From assembly GCF_029227915.1 (NCBI RefSeq), contig NC_079889.1, positions 5,768,001-5,832,000 on the forward strand: a DNA stretch of 64,000 bases. Direction: 5' to 3'. The notes below the pieces were generated by a model. The model ran no database searches and had not been told where the DNA came from. It saw nothing but the letters and a program-made list of their open reading frames with translations. The position numbers and the translations under genes were made by a program. Source of the DNA: Hydractinia symbiolongicarpus. Lineage: Eukaryota > Cnidaria > Hydrozoa > Anthoathecata > Hydractiniidae. Within the stretch, counting starts at the first letter, position 1, and each line of letters starts with the position of its first letter. Of the stretch, positions 1 to 40,813 are shown piece by piece.

Positions 1-1
1 T

Positions 2-331
2 TTGTTGTTTCATACTGTGATAAAGAACTTAACGAGTCGACGATGTATTGGTTGCATTTGGGTTTTAAGCGCGTTAATTGTAACTACATACATGCTTGTT
101 GAAGGATGTTTCACTCTCACAAAAATTACTGATGTACCGTCCAAATGTGTTCTCTCCTCCGTGCTGGCAATTACTGTCGTTTTGCAGGGATGCTCTACTT
201 ATATCGTATTAACATATTCCTCCTCTTCTAACAACAGGTGCGATAAAGAAACAAAAATAATGCAAAACGGAGCGCAAGTAATATTTCTCTACAAACATTC
301 TACGCAGAGGGCTTCATTGACAAGTGTTTAA
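2..331 (+). pseudogene. possible GPCR-like membrane protein fragment at left edge
   Basis: The frame is open from the window edge to a TAA at 329-331 (109 codons) and shows two hydrophobic segments. One near residues 17-35 follows a basic TSRR motif, as between intracellular loop 2 and TM4 of rhodopsin-like receptors. The second, near residues 50-72, would correspond to TM5. After that it runs into a polar stretch and stops without TM6 or TM7, so a full receptor is not present. It could be the last piece of a broken receptor, an exon reading into an intron, or chance hydrophobicity in A+T-rich DNA. The family assignment is an inference from segment pattern only. Confidence 0.28.
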
Positions 332-2407
332 ACACATAAATTTGTGTAATGTTTATTTGACATCACTCATAACATCATGAAAAAACACTGTTTAAAAAGA
401 TTTCTTAAAAATAATAAAAGGGCTTTGTTCGACAAAGGAGTTTTTCCTATAATTCTACGCAGGATCGTAACTGTTTTTTTGACAATTACTTCTGTAAATA
501 AAAGTTTGTATATGTTTAACCAAAATGATTGTATATTTGTGATATAAATAGCATAGTATCTTATTTAACAATCTTTTCAATAATGTTAAAATAACTTATC
601 GACTTCCCGTGTTTGCTAATTTTTTCTCTTCATCGAAGTGTAAAAATGTCATGGAATTCATCTCAGGATATCGCCTAACTTTTTGTGAAACTTTTAAATC
701 ACTTCGTTGAAGTGTTTGGTGTTTTTCTAAGTAATAGCTCGCTTCAAAACACGCTGGTGACGTCATAAAGGTGAACTTTATTCTTATTTAAAAAACAACA
801 ATAATAATTGGTTACCTAGCAATGCATAATTATGCCAGGTTACAATAATAAGCAGAATTAATTATGATTAAAACAAATAAACTCTATGTAGAACAAGTTT
901 ATGTTCTAGGAGAAACGTGCCAAACAACAACTATAAAGGACAAAGCATACGTTATCGGGAAGAAAAACATGGAAGTGTGACTAATTTTAAGGTTGGTGAG
1001 TAAACATTTCCACAGCAAAAAGTTTTCACTGATCAACTTAATTCCAGACTAATAAATTAAAGCAACCATCTGCCAGCCTCTGGTAAATGGTTCCCTTCCA
1101 ATGCAGAAAGCCTTGCGTTCAAACTCCGGCTGAGTCATGCCAGAGACTATGAAAGTGTGTATCTGTCCTTTCTGCTTACCGTTAAGACCGAGGATTGGAT
1201 TTATATTTTAGGCAGTTGTCTAGTTGAGTGGTTGATGTGCTAGAATGACCTTTATAGCTGAAATTAAAGCTTTAAATGCACTAGGACCCCCTTCGCAGGA
1301 CCCTCGTTGACAGTAGTACCTGTGTAGGTGCTGAAGAGGCTATCCTGGGTAAATAATTTCATTAATAATATTCTATTGAAAAGGCACACTTGCTAGTTTT
1401 TAATAACTCTTTCTCGCTGTTTTTTTATATTTTTCTATTACACACGTGCCTACTAAATTTCAGGTTCCATACCTGCCTCCGCTACAGCCTTCGTTTTAAT
1501 TCTTAGAATAAAAAAAATTATAACTTTCGTGGACAAAATTAATGAAAGAAAGGTAGTTTTTTCGTCATTTTCTAACACGACAAAAAGGATGAAATGATTA
1601 GTCCTCTGCAGCCAGCATGTTTTTGGGGGATGTTTTTCCAAAAATACTTTTCTTATTAAAATGTTATGTTTTGTTTACTTCAAATTGACGTTTTAAGTAA
1701 GAACTGAAATAATTTTATTCATATGTTAATATCGTCACAGTAACGCAGAAATTCTCTTAGAAAAAAAAATTACATAGGTGAGTAGAGCAAAGTTCATGAT
1801 ATTTCCTATATTTTATTTTTTTCGTCCTTTTGACCGTTCGCAGAAGCTCAGCAAGGATATAATTAATGACCGATTCTCAGTTTAAAGCATGCGCAACAAG
1901 GCCTGAAACGTGAATGGGCCAAAAACAAACAGGTTTTATTTCGTGGTGTTTATTTTAGAAAATCAGAAAAATAATTTGTTAATAAATTAGATTCATATAA
2001 ATAGCTAAAAGAAAATAACTACATCCCATAAAAAAATATTCTATGAATTTATTAACTTATCTACGACTTCGTCAACTAGGCTAAAAATTTTAAAAAATAA
2101 CAAAACAACTTCGTGTCAACAAGTCACCAAATTTTATTGTATTATTGTGATTAGAAAAACTGGTTAGGTTGGGAATAAAGAAAAAGGGGCGTGGTTTATT
2201 TCACTTTTTTTTCAACATCAGCTGCTTCACAGTGGTGTCGTACGTCACGACGTAAAATCAAGAATTTTAAAAATATTACTCATCAAATTAAGCATAATTC
2301 AAGATAAATAAATGCAGGTGCTCTACAATTTAAATTACATATTTTTTAAAAATACGATATCAAAATAACAAAAGAATATGCTTCTTTTAAAAAGACATTT
2401 ACTCGCT
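332..2407. other. intergenic stretch downstream of synaptojanin
   Basis: About 2 kb of A+T-rich sequence with no coding exon I can support. It must contain the 3' untranslated region of the minus-strand synaptojanin gene next to 2408. Short runs resembling a spliced coding frame near 1453-1641 have no domain pattern and no flanking exons. Confidence 0.5.
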
Positions 2408-29460
<27,053 letters not shown>

Positions 29461-31828
29461 TCTTTTTAATTAATACAAGGATACATTATTAACTAAAATA
29501 AAGATGTAAGAATGAACCAAGAAAGAGTGACAAAAATATGTTGCTAAATATAGCATATTTGTAAATTGAATTTGATAGTACCTTTTTGCAAAAGAATACC
29601 CTGTGGAATGTTTTTGTATTTGGACTGCGAAAAATCAGTAAAAGTCTTTGTTGGGACAAAAATTTGCAAAAGTTGAAAATCAAAAGTTTTTTTCATCACC
29701 AAGAAAACTTTTTTGTCATTATACTTGATCAAATAATAGAATTAACCTCAAATCCACTATACATTGAATTGTATTGCGCGAATTGTATGGTGTCAGCAAA
29801 ATATAAAACAAAAAAATGTAAAACTTATGCATCCTAACTTTAGCAAACACAAAAAAAGTTTTTTAGCTTCTCAAAAATTAGTTAAAAATAAATACTAAAA
29901 TAAATGGATGTGTATAAAATGTTGAACTCTGTTGGTAATCATCATATCCTGCCATATTTTAAATTATGATTTCTTAAAAGAGGTTTATTATAAACAGTGC
30001 TATGCAACATCATTCCATATGTTGCATATAAATAGGTAAGTGAAACAACATTGCAACAATATGTTTCATGAAAACTGTTGCAATTGTTTGCCCCAAAAGC
30101 TGTACTTTCAAGCTGTCTTTAATTGTGAAAAAACAAAACCTAACACCCTTGTACTTATTAAAGTTTTACACCAAGCTCTAATTCGGATCTCTTTCAGGGA
30201 GAACAAATTTTAATTGACAATAAAAACAGGGCAGTATTAAAAAGAAAATTAAGGGTTTCCAATAGCTTGATAGTTCCTATAATGAAATTGTAATAAAAAT
30301 TCTTATGATTTATATCTTTTTACACTCAGTACTCACCAAAGATTATTAATTTAATTTTTAATCATGGATATTAAAAGGAGATAATAATAATAATAAGGCA
30401 ATTGAGCACCGTTTAGACATTACACCAAAATAATTTTCAATGCCAGATTGGAAAATAATACCAAAAACAATAAAATGCATAAAATCCTGCAGACAATAAT
30501 GCATTTCATGGACGTCTTTACAATAAATCTGCTTTCATAAAAAGTTGTTTGCAAATAGTTTTTACACCAACACAAAAAAATATTAAATAAAGAATGTGTG
30601 TGACACCAATCTCTTGCAATACCATTTAAAGAGTGATATGACATACCCTACAGGAAGTCAATACTCAAATAATAACATGGGTGCCCATGTTACAGCACCA
30701 AAAATACACAATTTTTAGTTCTTGGTAGTCAGACGCTGATCTAATTTTTGATTGCTAATCTAGTTTTTAATTAATACTTAAAAAAGCAATCTAATTGTGA
30801 ATTCAATAGTTTTAAATTGTTTAAATTGTAAAAAGTTGACTTTTTTGATGTTTTTTCTCTGTTAAGAAAGGTCTACAACTACCATAGTATCAACTAAAAA
30901 ATCTGAATGTCATTGATGGTGTATAGATACTTTAAGACATTAAAACTTTCTAATCAAATTTATATTACAAATTACAAATCGTTTGGGGAAAGTACACACA
31001 TAGAAATCACTTAAAACATTAGTTTACAAAAAGCACGCAATAGATTCTATAACCTTATTCAAAAAAAAAATAAAAAAAATTTGAAAAATAAGATAAATTG
31101 AGGCAGACCCAAACATAGGTGATCCCTGTTTTTAAAAATACCGTTCTCACTTAACACTTTAAATTTAAGATGGTCACATTTCTTACTTACTTTGGAAATG
31201 CTATAGCAGTGTTCTACAAGCCACATTAAAAATTCCAAAAAATAATATTAAAACAATTGAATAGAAACAGACACTTGTTCTTGAACACTACAAAAGACTT
31301 AAAAATTGATGGAGTAATATCTAATCTCAAATAAATCCAAATCGAAACGGTTACAAAAACAGAATAGGATTTAAAAAAATTTTCTTTCAAAGTTACATAT
31401 CAAAACATACTTTTTCAGCATGTATCAGTCACACCCACCCAACCATATAACACTTATAATATAATAAAGTGTACTAACATTGATTTCACAATAGTGACTA
31501 CATAAACACTAAAGAACATATATATATTTATATAGGAACACTAAATGTACAAAGGAATAAAAATTGGTTTGTGTAAGTCCCAACACTTCTACCTGTAAAG
31601 CTATACCTTCCAACTGATTCAAATTTAACTTTAAAAAATGTTAATAAAGTCACATCAGCAAAATCAACTGATCAGACACAGACATAAAGATTGATAGAAC
31701 TACAGTGTATATTATATATAAGGTAAAACATAAACTCTCTATATATGGTCTAATAACTTTATCACAATCACAAAATCACACAAATATAGGGGCATTTTTA
31801 AAAAAATACTTTTTTGTTGGATAACTTT
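29461..31828. other. intergenic region between NHERF-like gene and synaptojanin
   Basis: 2.4 kb without a coding exon I can support. Both flanking genes run on the minus strand, so it should contain the NHERF-like 3' UTR on the right and the synaptojanin promoter on the left. No clear TATA or other motif was recognised. Confidence 0.5.
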
Positions 31829-34800
31829 TTACAAATTATTGAAAAGATCTTGCTTTGCTTTCCAGTCTGTCTTTGTTTGTTTGACTTGCTTCCTCTTTGG
31901 GACGGATGCAGGACGAGCATGTGTATGAACCATTGCTACATCACCGTTGTTGACATTGTTTTTATTGACAGGTTCTGTTGTGTCTTTGTTTTCAACAGAA
32001 GGAGCTGTGCCATCAACCATGTCAGTTACTTCGCTTGACTGATCTGGAATTGTGTTTTCTGTGGTTGCTATCATTTGAGGTACAGATTCGTATGTTGGAA
32101 AAGAGGGCTCTGCTTCCTCTACTGATGCAGTCTCCTGTGCTGAAAATGATTCCTGTGTTACAACAGGATCCTCCACAGAAACAGGATCCTCAGGTTCATT
32201 AGCAGAAACAGGCTTAGATTGAAGACTGGCAGATTCCTCAGGCTCTTTGCCATCACCATCACTTAATGATAATTCTGCTATTACATCACCATTAGTAATT
32301 GGGAGATCATCATGAGGTTCGTCTGTGACTTCATCAACAGCATCAGTGTCTGATGTACTGTTGAGATCTTTTTCACCAGATCCAGAAATCTTAATTTCAT
32401 GAACAGAAGAGTAATTAACAAGGTCTGCAGTCACAGGATGCCCGATCTTTCTTAGGTAATTGTCAGTTATTTTATCCACAACCAACAGCGAAGTTTTATC
32501 TGGAATTGCACGAATGTTATTTACCACTTCAGCATGTGACAGTGTTTCTACATTTACACTATTCACTTCAACAACCCTATCTCCAATACAGATTCCTGCA
32601 TTATCTGCTGGACCACCTAAAACATTAAAAAGCAACAATTATTATGTTAAAGCAATATAGTGGTCAATGGTGATTTGTTCGGAAGACATACCATTTCTGT
32701 GCTTTTTGTGCTGATTACATTTCATATGTAGTTTTTATAGAGGAGTAACAACTATACTGTGAATGTTGCTCAAGCCGAAAAAGTTTGAGGGTAACAGAGC
32801 TTCTTTCACCCCAATTTTATCTTTGAGCAACAGTGATTTTACGTTGCACCTATTTCATTGTTAGGGTAACAATTACTGAAAATACTGGGTGGTGCAAATA
32901 AATACGTATTCTAACAGTTTTCTGTCTTCTAAGCAAATGTCACATCACTGCCTAGCCAAAAAAAAGTTTCTATCCGTTATTCTGTCCTACTGCTAATATC
33001 TGCCATTATGCAAGCTTGAGAGCTATAGTCTCTTGTGCGAGCTATTTTTTGTCATGAATAAGAACCTTATCAAAGAGCTGAAAAATAGTTAAAAGGCTGG
33101 AGACAAGGTCGACCCTTATCACACTGTTGATGTTGGGCATGTAAATTATCTTCATTACTTTTGATAACAAACATGGAAGCATAAACTTAGCGCACCAGTT
33201 GAATGTAAAAAATGGCTGTTATAAGTAAATTCTAAAATATATATTCATGAAATATTAATACTCTTGGGTAACAAAAAATCATTCACACTATTTAAAAGTT
33301 AGGGCAACAAAATTTTATGGCCTGTTAATACTTACTAACTCAATTTGTAAACAATCACCTTAAAAGTGTTTCCATCCCACCATCCATGACTTCCAATACT
33401 TTAAAAATTTTATTAGGCCTGATAAATATTTTTAAAGATCATAAAAGTTTATTTCCTCATTTGTTACGTAATTTCTTTACGAGTCTGTCTATCTACTTTT
33501 TTTTAGCATGTATGTGTGATTACCTGAAATATAATCTTCAATGCGTTTACTCAAAACTTTTGTTGTTTCAGAATTAATTTCAGTTATTTAAAAGGTGTGC
33601 TTAGATCAACACATCGAATTTCATGGTACTTAGGTGAAAAAGCGCTTTACAGGATTTATGGAACAACATATTCCTGTAAATATCTAGCAAACCAACAACA
33701 CTTTTTTTTTATCTTTTTACATTGTTGAAGTTGTATAGTTTACTTTCAATTATAATTAATTATTTATTATTGTTAGTATTCTTATTATTTAAATATATCA
33801 CTTTACATGGTATTTTAAAACCTTGAATAAACAATAATTAACACCTAGATTAAAAGTTAATTCTCGCAAAAAAAAGTAGAAGGGGTCAATGACTAAAGTT
33901 ATTTTCCGCAATCATTTTGAGTTAGCAAAATTTTATTCCCTTAGTAAGCTTTCCCCTATAAAACCAAACCTGTATATACAAGCAAAACATAATAGTTTCC
34001 AAATGCAGCACATATGCCAAAATATTCTAAAAAACCTAAATTAGTAGTTGAAGGTTTTTTGTAAATTTTCAAATACAAATATTTGACACTCCTTTACTTT
34101 AGTTTCAGTTCAGAAAAATAGATTTTTAAAGTATCTTTTAAAACATTTCTATCTCTAAAAATATTTCAAATTGTCAAACAGGCAAGAATTGTCTAAATCC
34201 CTGATTTTTATATACATAGTGTTATTGTGTTAGGGTGGCAGTAACCCTTTTTTAGCTGTCCAAATAGCTGAATTATTTACCCAGTGTTTTATTTATACCA
34301 TTTTTTTACTATTTCCTAAAAATATAGGCCTCAATACATAATAAAATGACTTTAACTTAACACTAAAATTGCTGAGTCAGGAGAAATTTCTATTTAAAAA
34401 TGTATCATGAACAAGAAAAAATCGGCTTCTGCGAGCTCCAACATTTTACAATCTTGTTATTTTTCATCACCTGTTTTTAAACGAACCTTGGGTTAACCCT
34501 GTTAAAACAGTGTGCGGATTTCTTTTGCTCATTTTTATTTTTTAACAATAGCCTTTTGTTTTTTTCAAAAGATTCTTTGTTAGCATCCCCTGCTGCATCA
34601 AACGCTGTTAAAAAAAATATTCCAAATAAAAAGATTTTCGCACACCATATCATGGCTGCATGGTTCACCAAGCATGTCTGAAAATTTTAAAGTAAAACAA
34701 AAATGCTATTGAAAGTTAAAGCTTGTGCAGTGTAGTATAATATAGATCGTCTTAAATTTCTACATAATGCGCCATCTTTGTTGTTATTAACGTTATCTTT

Positions 34801-37800
34801 AATAATTACGTCATTTCTTTCTGTACAATTAATTATTCATGATTTTATTTTAAAGAGGTATGAATATTTTGAATATTTTTGGTGAAAGATAATAGTAGTA
34901 ATCCTCCCCCCCCTCAAAAACTTTCCACAGGCATGTCTAAATTGAATAAAGCTTAGCACACTTATAGTACGTCACAAAAGAAAAAAAATGGCAGCAATAA
35001 ATTTTTGCTTGCGTCAACACATTTTCTGTGACGTCATCAAAAGCTTGAAATTTCTTTAAAATGCCACTATCTGCTTAAAATTCAATCACTTTAGTTCTAT
35101 TATATATTATTATATATTTCAGTCTTTTTCAGGAATATTGAGTAGGTGTGCGATGATTCGCACGTGTAAATCAAGTAACGCGATGTAAAGCGCATGTGCA
35201 AAGAATGTTACGCATACGACAGTGGGGGGAAGTTTTAAATCGTGAACCCCAAACACGATGATCGAGCGTCTACTGGTATAGCGATTCTCTCAATCTTAAC
35301 TTCCTTTTCTACATGTCCGAAATAGTATGCATGACTATACTGTCATTTTTATATTTATTGTTCACTTTTCAGGTCATCACAAGCAAATAGGCAAAAATAT
35401 GCTTTGTTTTCAAGTTAAAAAAAATCTTTATCCACGTGGCTTAAAACTTTAAAAAAATTTACACTGCATGTGGGTTTCGTTTTTACAGGCCTAAAGAAAA
35501 AATCCATTAAATTCGGACCTGAAGAAATTATCTACAATTAAATCCATGATAAAATGTCTATTCCGCCTGTAAGTGCAGTTTTGCAGACTTGCTTCATCCG
35601 TGCTCCGTCGGCGTTCACCTCTGCATTAGTTAAGAACCGCATGGCTGGATTTTTTGTGTAAGACCTGGTTACCAATGACAGGCAAAAGAGAATTATGTCT
35701 ACGTAGTTCTTTAAACTAAGTCAGGAGTCGGTGAATTAGCTAGGATGGTCAGGTTGGTTATGAATATGCTTGCTCGTGGATTAAAAGGACCAGGACTATT
35801 CAAAAATTTCTGAGATCTGAAAGTGTCCGACCATGATGGAAATCTATAGGACGTTTTGTCTGACGAGTCTCCAAAAATTCTTTTGAGGGCTGCCATCGCG
35901 TGCTACAAAATGGATTTTAAAGGTTGATTTTGAAAACTCAATATTTATTTTTCAGATTAATCACACAGCTGAAAAGATTTAGGCGTGTGCCAAGGTGTGT
36001 GTGTGCGATCGCACGCCTTTCCTGAAAAAGACTGATATTTTGTATGAAATGTGTGTTTAAAGGTGTTTGACAGTTGAATATAAAATTTCCACAAAAATTA
36101 TATTTTCCATTGCTGAAAAACCACAATGCTAATTAGTTTTAATGTAATCCTTGCATTGTCATGGTCATAAGAGATAAATGACATGTTAGAATCACTTTGA
36201 CTCAAGTGATCAGTGATGGAAAGGCCTAATTGGTTTTCTGGATCATTATTATATTTCATTAATATATATTTTTAAAAAACATTTGGTAACAGCTCAATTA
36301 ACATTTAAGTAGTATTTGATACCCTGATTATGACATAAACCTTTACATTCCTCTTTATTTTTTTGCTTGTTACTTCTTATTTGAATTCCCTTAATAACAA
36401 AAAAATGAAAGAAAATTATAGATAATGTATTAAAAAAACACTTTGTCATGCTAAGTGTGAAACTTTTAAATAATTTGTTTCAACAGTTAAATTTTTTTAA
36501 CTTCACAATAAGAAAAAAGTCGACAAAAATTTAAATTGTATGAACACTCAGTGCAAACGTTATTGAAAACAATCTGGAGGTTGGGAGTGAAAATGGTTGC
36601 ATGGCAATAATTAAAATGATTACAAAATGCTGATGAAAAATTAATTCCAAATAAAATTTAAAAATGGTAATTAATAAAATAAATAAAGTTGCTTTAGTTT
36701 CATAGCAAAAACATAAATTAATTACATACCTATCCTTTTTGGCATGTCTAACCCTAAGAGGGGGACTGCCTGCAGGCAAAAAATCTCAAACTATATACAC
36801 TTGTTTGAGTCAAGAAACTTAGTAAAGTTGTAGAATGTCCAATAAATTCTGTCTGAGACAATCACCTGTCAGTGCAACCAGCAACTGCTAATTTTTTATA
36901 CCTAGACAAGATACCTATGTTAGACAACCATATTTTTTCTTCTCAAACAAAAACAAATGGAAAATAATTATTTATGACTTTTGTCTTGTTTCCTCAGAAA
37001 ATTACTTTTTAAATTTGCATTGCTTCCTCAAAAAATTATTTTTTAAGTCTGATTTTTTCTTTGAGTCATAGCATATCAGCATATTAGACGATGTAGAGAC
37101 TATCATTTCGGAAATGTTGAAAAGTTAATGGTGTTTGGGTTCACAATTTACCTTTCACCTTCTTAATAGAAATGTAAAAATACTATTTTTTATTATTTTG
37201 TTTTAAAAATTTGATTACATTGATTCTCTTCAGTTGCATAGATAAAAGATTTTTACATAAAATAATTCACAGAAATATCTCAAGAAACAATTGTAAAGAA
37301 ATCAGTTGAAAACAAGAAAGCCGGATGGCTAAAGAACTGTGCCAAAATCTTGTATCAAACTTAAAAAAAAATAATGAATGATAACTTGCATAAGTAAGAG
37401 AGCAAGATTGGGGAGCATTAACTCAATTGTAAATAAAATAATGAATAAAAATAATAATAATAAAAAAGAATGTCAAAAGATATAATGCTAACACTATGAA
37501 TACTTAGCTTGCATCTTAGCTTATCTGAGCACATTCCGTCTCTCAATCTGGTGTTAAACATACATCCACCTAACCATTCTAATATCACTCTTTTCTAAAC
37601 AGTCAAGAATTTTCTGCTTTACTGCTCATATCTTACTACCGTACAAAATCTTATTTAGGTCTCATACAAGCTACCTTTTACCTGAATGGAACCTTAAAAT
37701 CGAGATATACTCAAGTAACAAACATCCTTCCCAACAGTCAACTTAAAGTTGTAGTGTTCTAATAAATACTAATCTGTGTCATTTAAGTATAGCAAAGATA

Positions 37801-40754
37801 TGAATGCATTAAACACCTGAATATGGTTGTGCATATAGACTACGATCAGAGCTGAAATAGAAAATTAAAACTAATAGAATGTTGTTGTTTTTTTAAATCA
37901 TCTTTAGTTACCTATACTAATAAATTGCTTTACTATAAGTTATACTCACAATGTAACATACTCAAACAACTATTCAGTCTCAGAGTATAAGGGAGTTTAA
38001 GATTAAGAAGGTGCAGAAACAAATAGGGTGACGCACCTTAAAGACAGAAGGCAGGTGTGACGACAACTTAGCCTGAGATACACCCCAAAATTATTGCAAA
38101 AATTGCTCCAAAATATCCAATCTGTGAAATAGCTGTAGCAATAACTCATTTTCTATTCAGTATAATGGTTGCAAATGTCGTGTCACCTTGTTGAGATGTT
38201 TCTGTCAAATAGTATGAGGAACACAGTAAACTGTCATATTTTAAATAGTCGTGTATCCAAGGTGTTTAAAAGCAAAATAAATTTAGACAGTAGACAAACC
38301 CACTCATTTGCTTATAAAACTGTAGTCATCATCATCATCATCATCATTATTCTCGGCTTAACGTTCGTTTTCCATGCTAGCATGGGTTGGACGGGGTATA
38401 TTAATGACCCTCTTCCAATCTGATCTAGACTGTGTTAGATCTAAGCTCAACTTCCTCCGTAACAAGTCTGTCCTTATAACCTCCTGCCAAGTCTTTCTCC
38501 GTCTGCCTTTGGGCTTTGCCCCAGGAACTATCAAGTTTCTACACTTCCTAACCCAATTATCCCCCTCCATTCTTTCCAAGTGCCCCAGCCAATTCAATCT
38601 TCTTATCTCGATAACATCTTTAATTCTACGGATACTTAGCCTGCTTCTTAGCTCATCTGAACTCATTCTGTCTTTCAGACTGGCGTTACACATCCACCTA
38701 ACCATTCTCATATCATTCCTTTCTAAACGGTCAAGATCCCCTTGCTTCACTGTAGTGCAGGATCTAAAATATGTATTTGGTTTAAACGTTAGCTATTTAA
38801 ATATAAATGGTCATTTGTTCACAATGCATGGAAATTTAAATTACTTCTGGATGAATCGAAATTAGATGTGTCAGCAATAAATGAGTCCCACTTGCATAAT
38901 TAAATAAAAGAAAATGATTATCATAAACTTTGATGGTAAAAATATGCTCAGGAAAGACAGAAGTACTGGACAATCTGGTTGGGGTGACATTCTCATATAC
39001 TTCAAAAGTTGCAGAAAATGATTTAAGAATTCCTCTTTTGAGACAATTTGGAACTTGTATAGCTTGAAGTTGTTAGTAAATTGCAAAAACTTCTGATACA
39101 TTGCATTTATTAACCACCTAAATGGTATTCTTCATTTGGAAACTGTTACTAAAGTAAGCTTTAAAAGAACGTGTTAAAAGACTTAAACATTGACTTAACA
39201 GGGAATAATTACACTAGTTATAATTTGCAGTACAAATTTAACTCACTTCTACATAATATCATAAAACAACAACACAGATAACATTTGATCATTGTGGAGA
39301 ATTCTTGTGGCTGAAAGATAGAAATGTCAGTCCCTGGACCTTGGAATTTTAGATCCTTATCTAATCTTTTGTGTAATTATGTTATGTCACAACGACGTCA
39401 ACCGACAATAAAAACAGTCCAAAACTATAAAAACGTTACCATTATTAGTTTAAGATATGATATTAACTGTCACATAGCACAAAGTCTTGTCCTGTTGACC
39501 TAAGAGTCACAAGGTTCATTATTGGGTCCAAGGCTCTATAGCCTTTATGCTAACAACCTGCCAGACTTCTCTAAAGATGATTTCATTAAGATGATTGTTG
39601 ATGATACTATAGGATATTGTTTTATCATCATATATAGATGTCTTACTGTAATTTGAATAGTTGGGCTAAGCTAAACAGAATGGTTATTTATCCAAAAAAA
39701 TCTAAAACACTGATAGATAGATGTGCATATTATACATGACTAGCCTCACAAATATCGAGGGATATACCCTGTCTATTAGTTCCAGAAAGGGTCATGGCTT
39801 AGATGGAGAGTCCTAGAGTATTTAATGCTCATTTTGAGCTACGCAGACCCAATTGGGCCCGTGCTCTACTAGACAACTTCCAGCAACATCGAACGGCCCA
39901 CACAGTGTGCCATCTCCCCAATTTCTCCCACATGGCTTGGGTTAACCCGAGGCTATGGTAACATTCACTCTACCATGTTAAATCGCTGTCATGAGGAATA
40001 CTATCAAAAAGAAGCTTTATTGGTTCATTTGTGTCAGCAATTGATCTCTAATATGGAGGTCCAATGCTCACACAAATGCTAAATCACTGTGTTGATAAAT
40101 TGATGTTTCTGTGATTCAATTTTTAGCATCATATACATACTTACTCTCCCAGCTGTTAGCGCACAAATGCTAAATCACTGTGTACACAATTGCTAAATCA
40201 CTTATACAGTCACGGAAGTGCTGGCATCCAAAATACCCAGATCTCGGCATCCAGAATACCTACATCCAGGATTGTTAAAATAAAATTTTTAAGAATCTGA
40301 GAGAAGGGGGTAGCGAAGTTGGTACTAATGTATAGCTATGGTCAATTATATCTTAAAAAAAAACAAAATATTGATAACCAAAAAATACCCATACAATCAG
40401 GAATATGTGGCCAATAGTACGCACAAACACATGGCAATAATATACCGGTTCAAAAATTTTTTTAGGGTCATCATGTGGAGGAAGTGCTCGATAATTTCCC
40501 TACCTGGTGAAAACATTTATTGTTAATCGTTTTCCTTACTTCTTTTAATCAAGGGTTTTTTAGTCAGGATAAATTTATCTAATAGATGATAACTAAAGCA
40601 ATGCTACTAAAGTAAAAATGTTTGTGTTTCTTTGCATGCGTGCAAGCATTTCTGTAGATGCGAAATATAAAAACAGACCACAGTAATCAAATTAATTCAT
40701 ACAAAAAAGAAATATTAGCTTAAAATTAGTGAAATCTTTTAAGAAGAATGAAAA

Positions 40755-40813
<59 letters not shown>

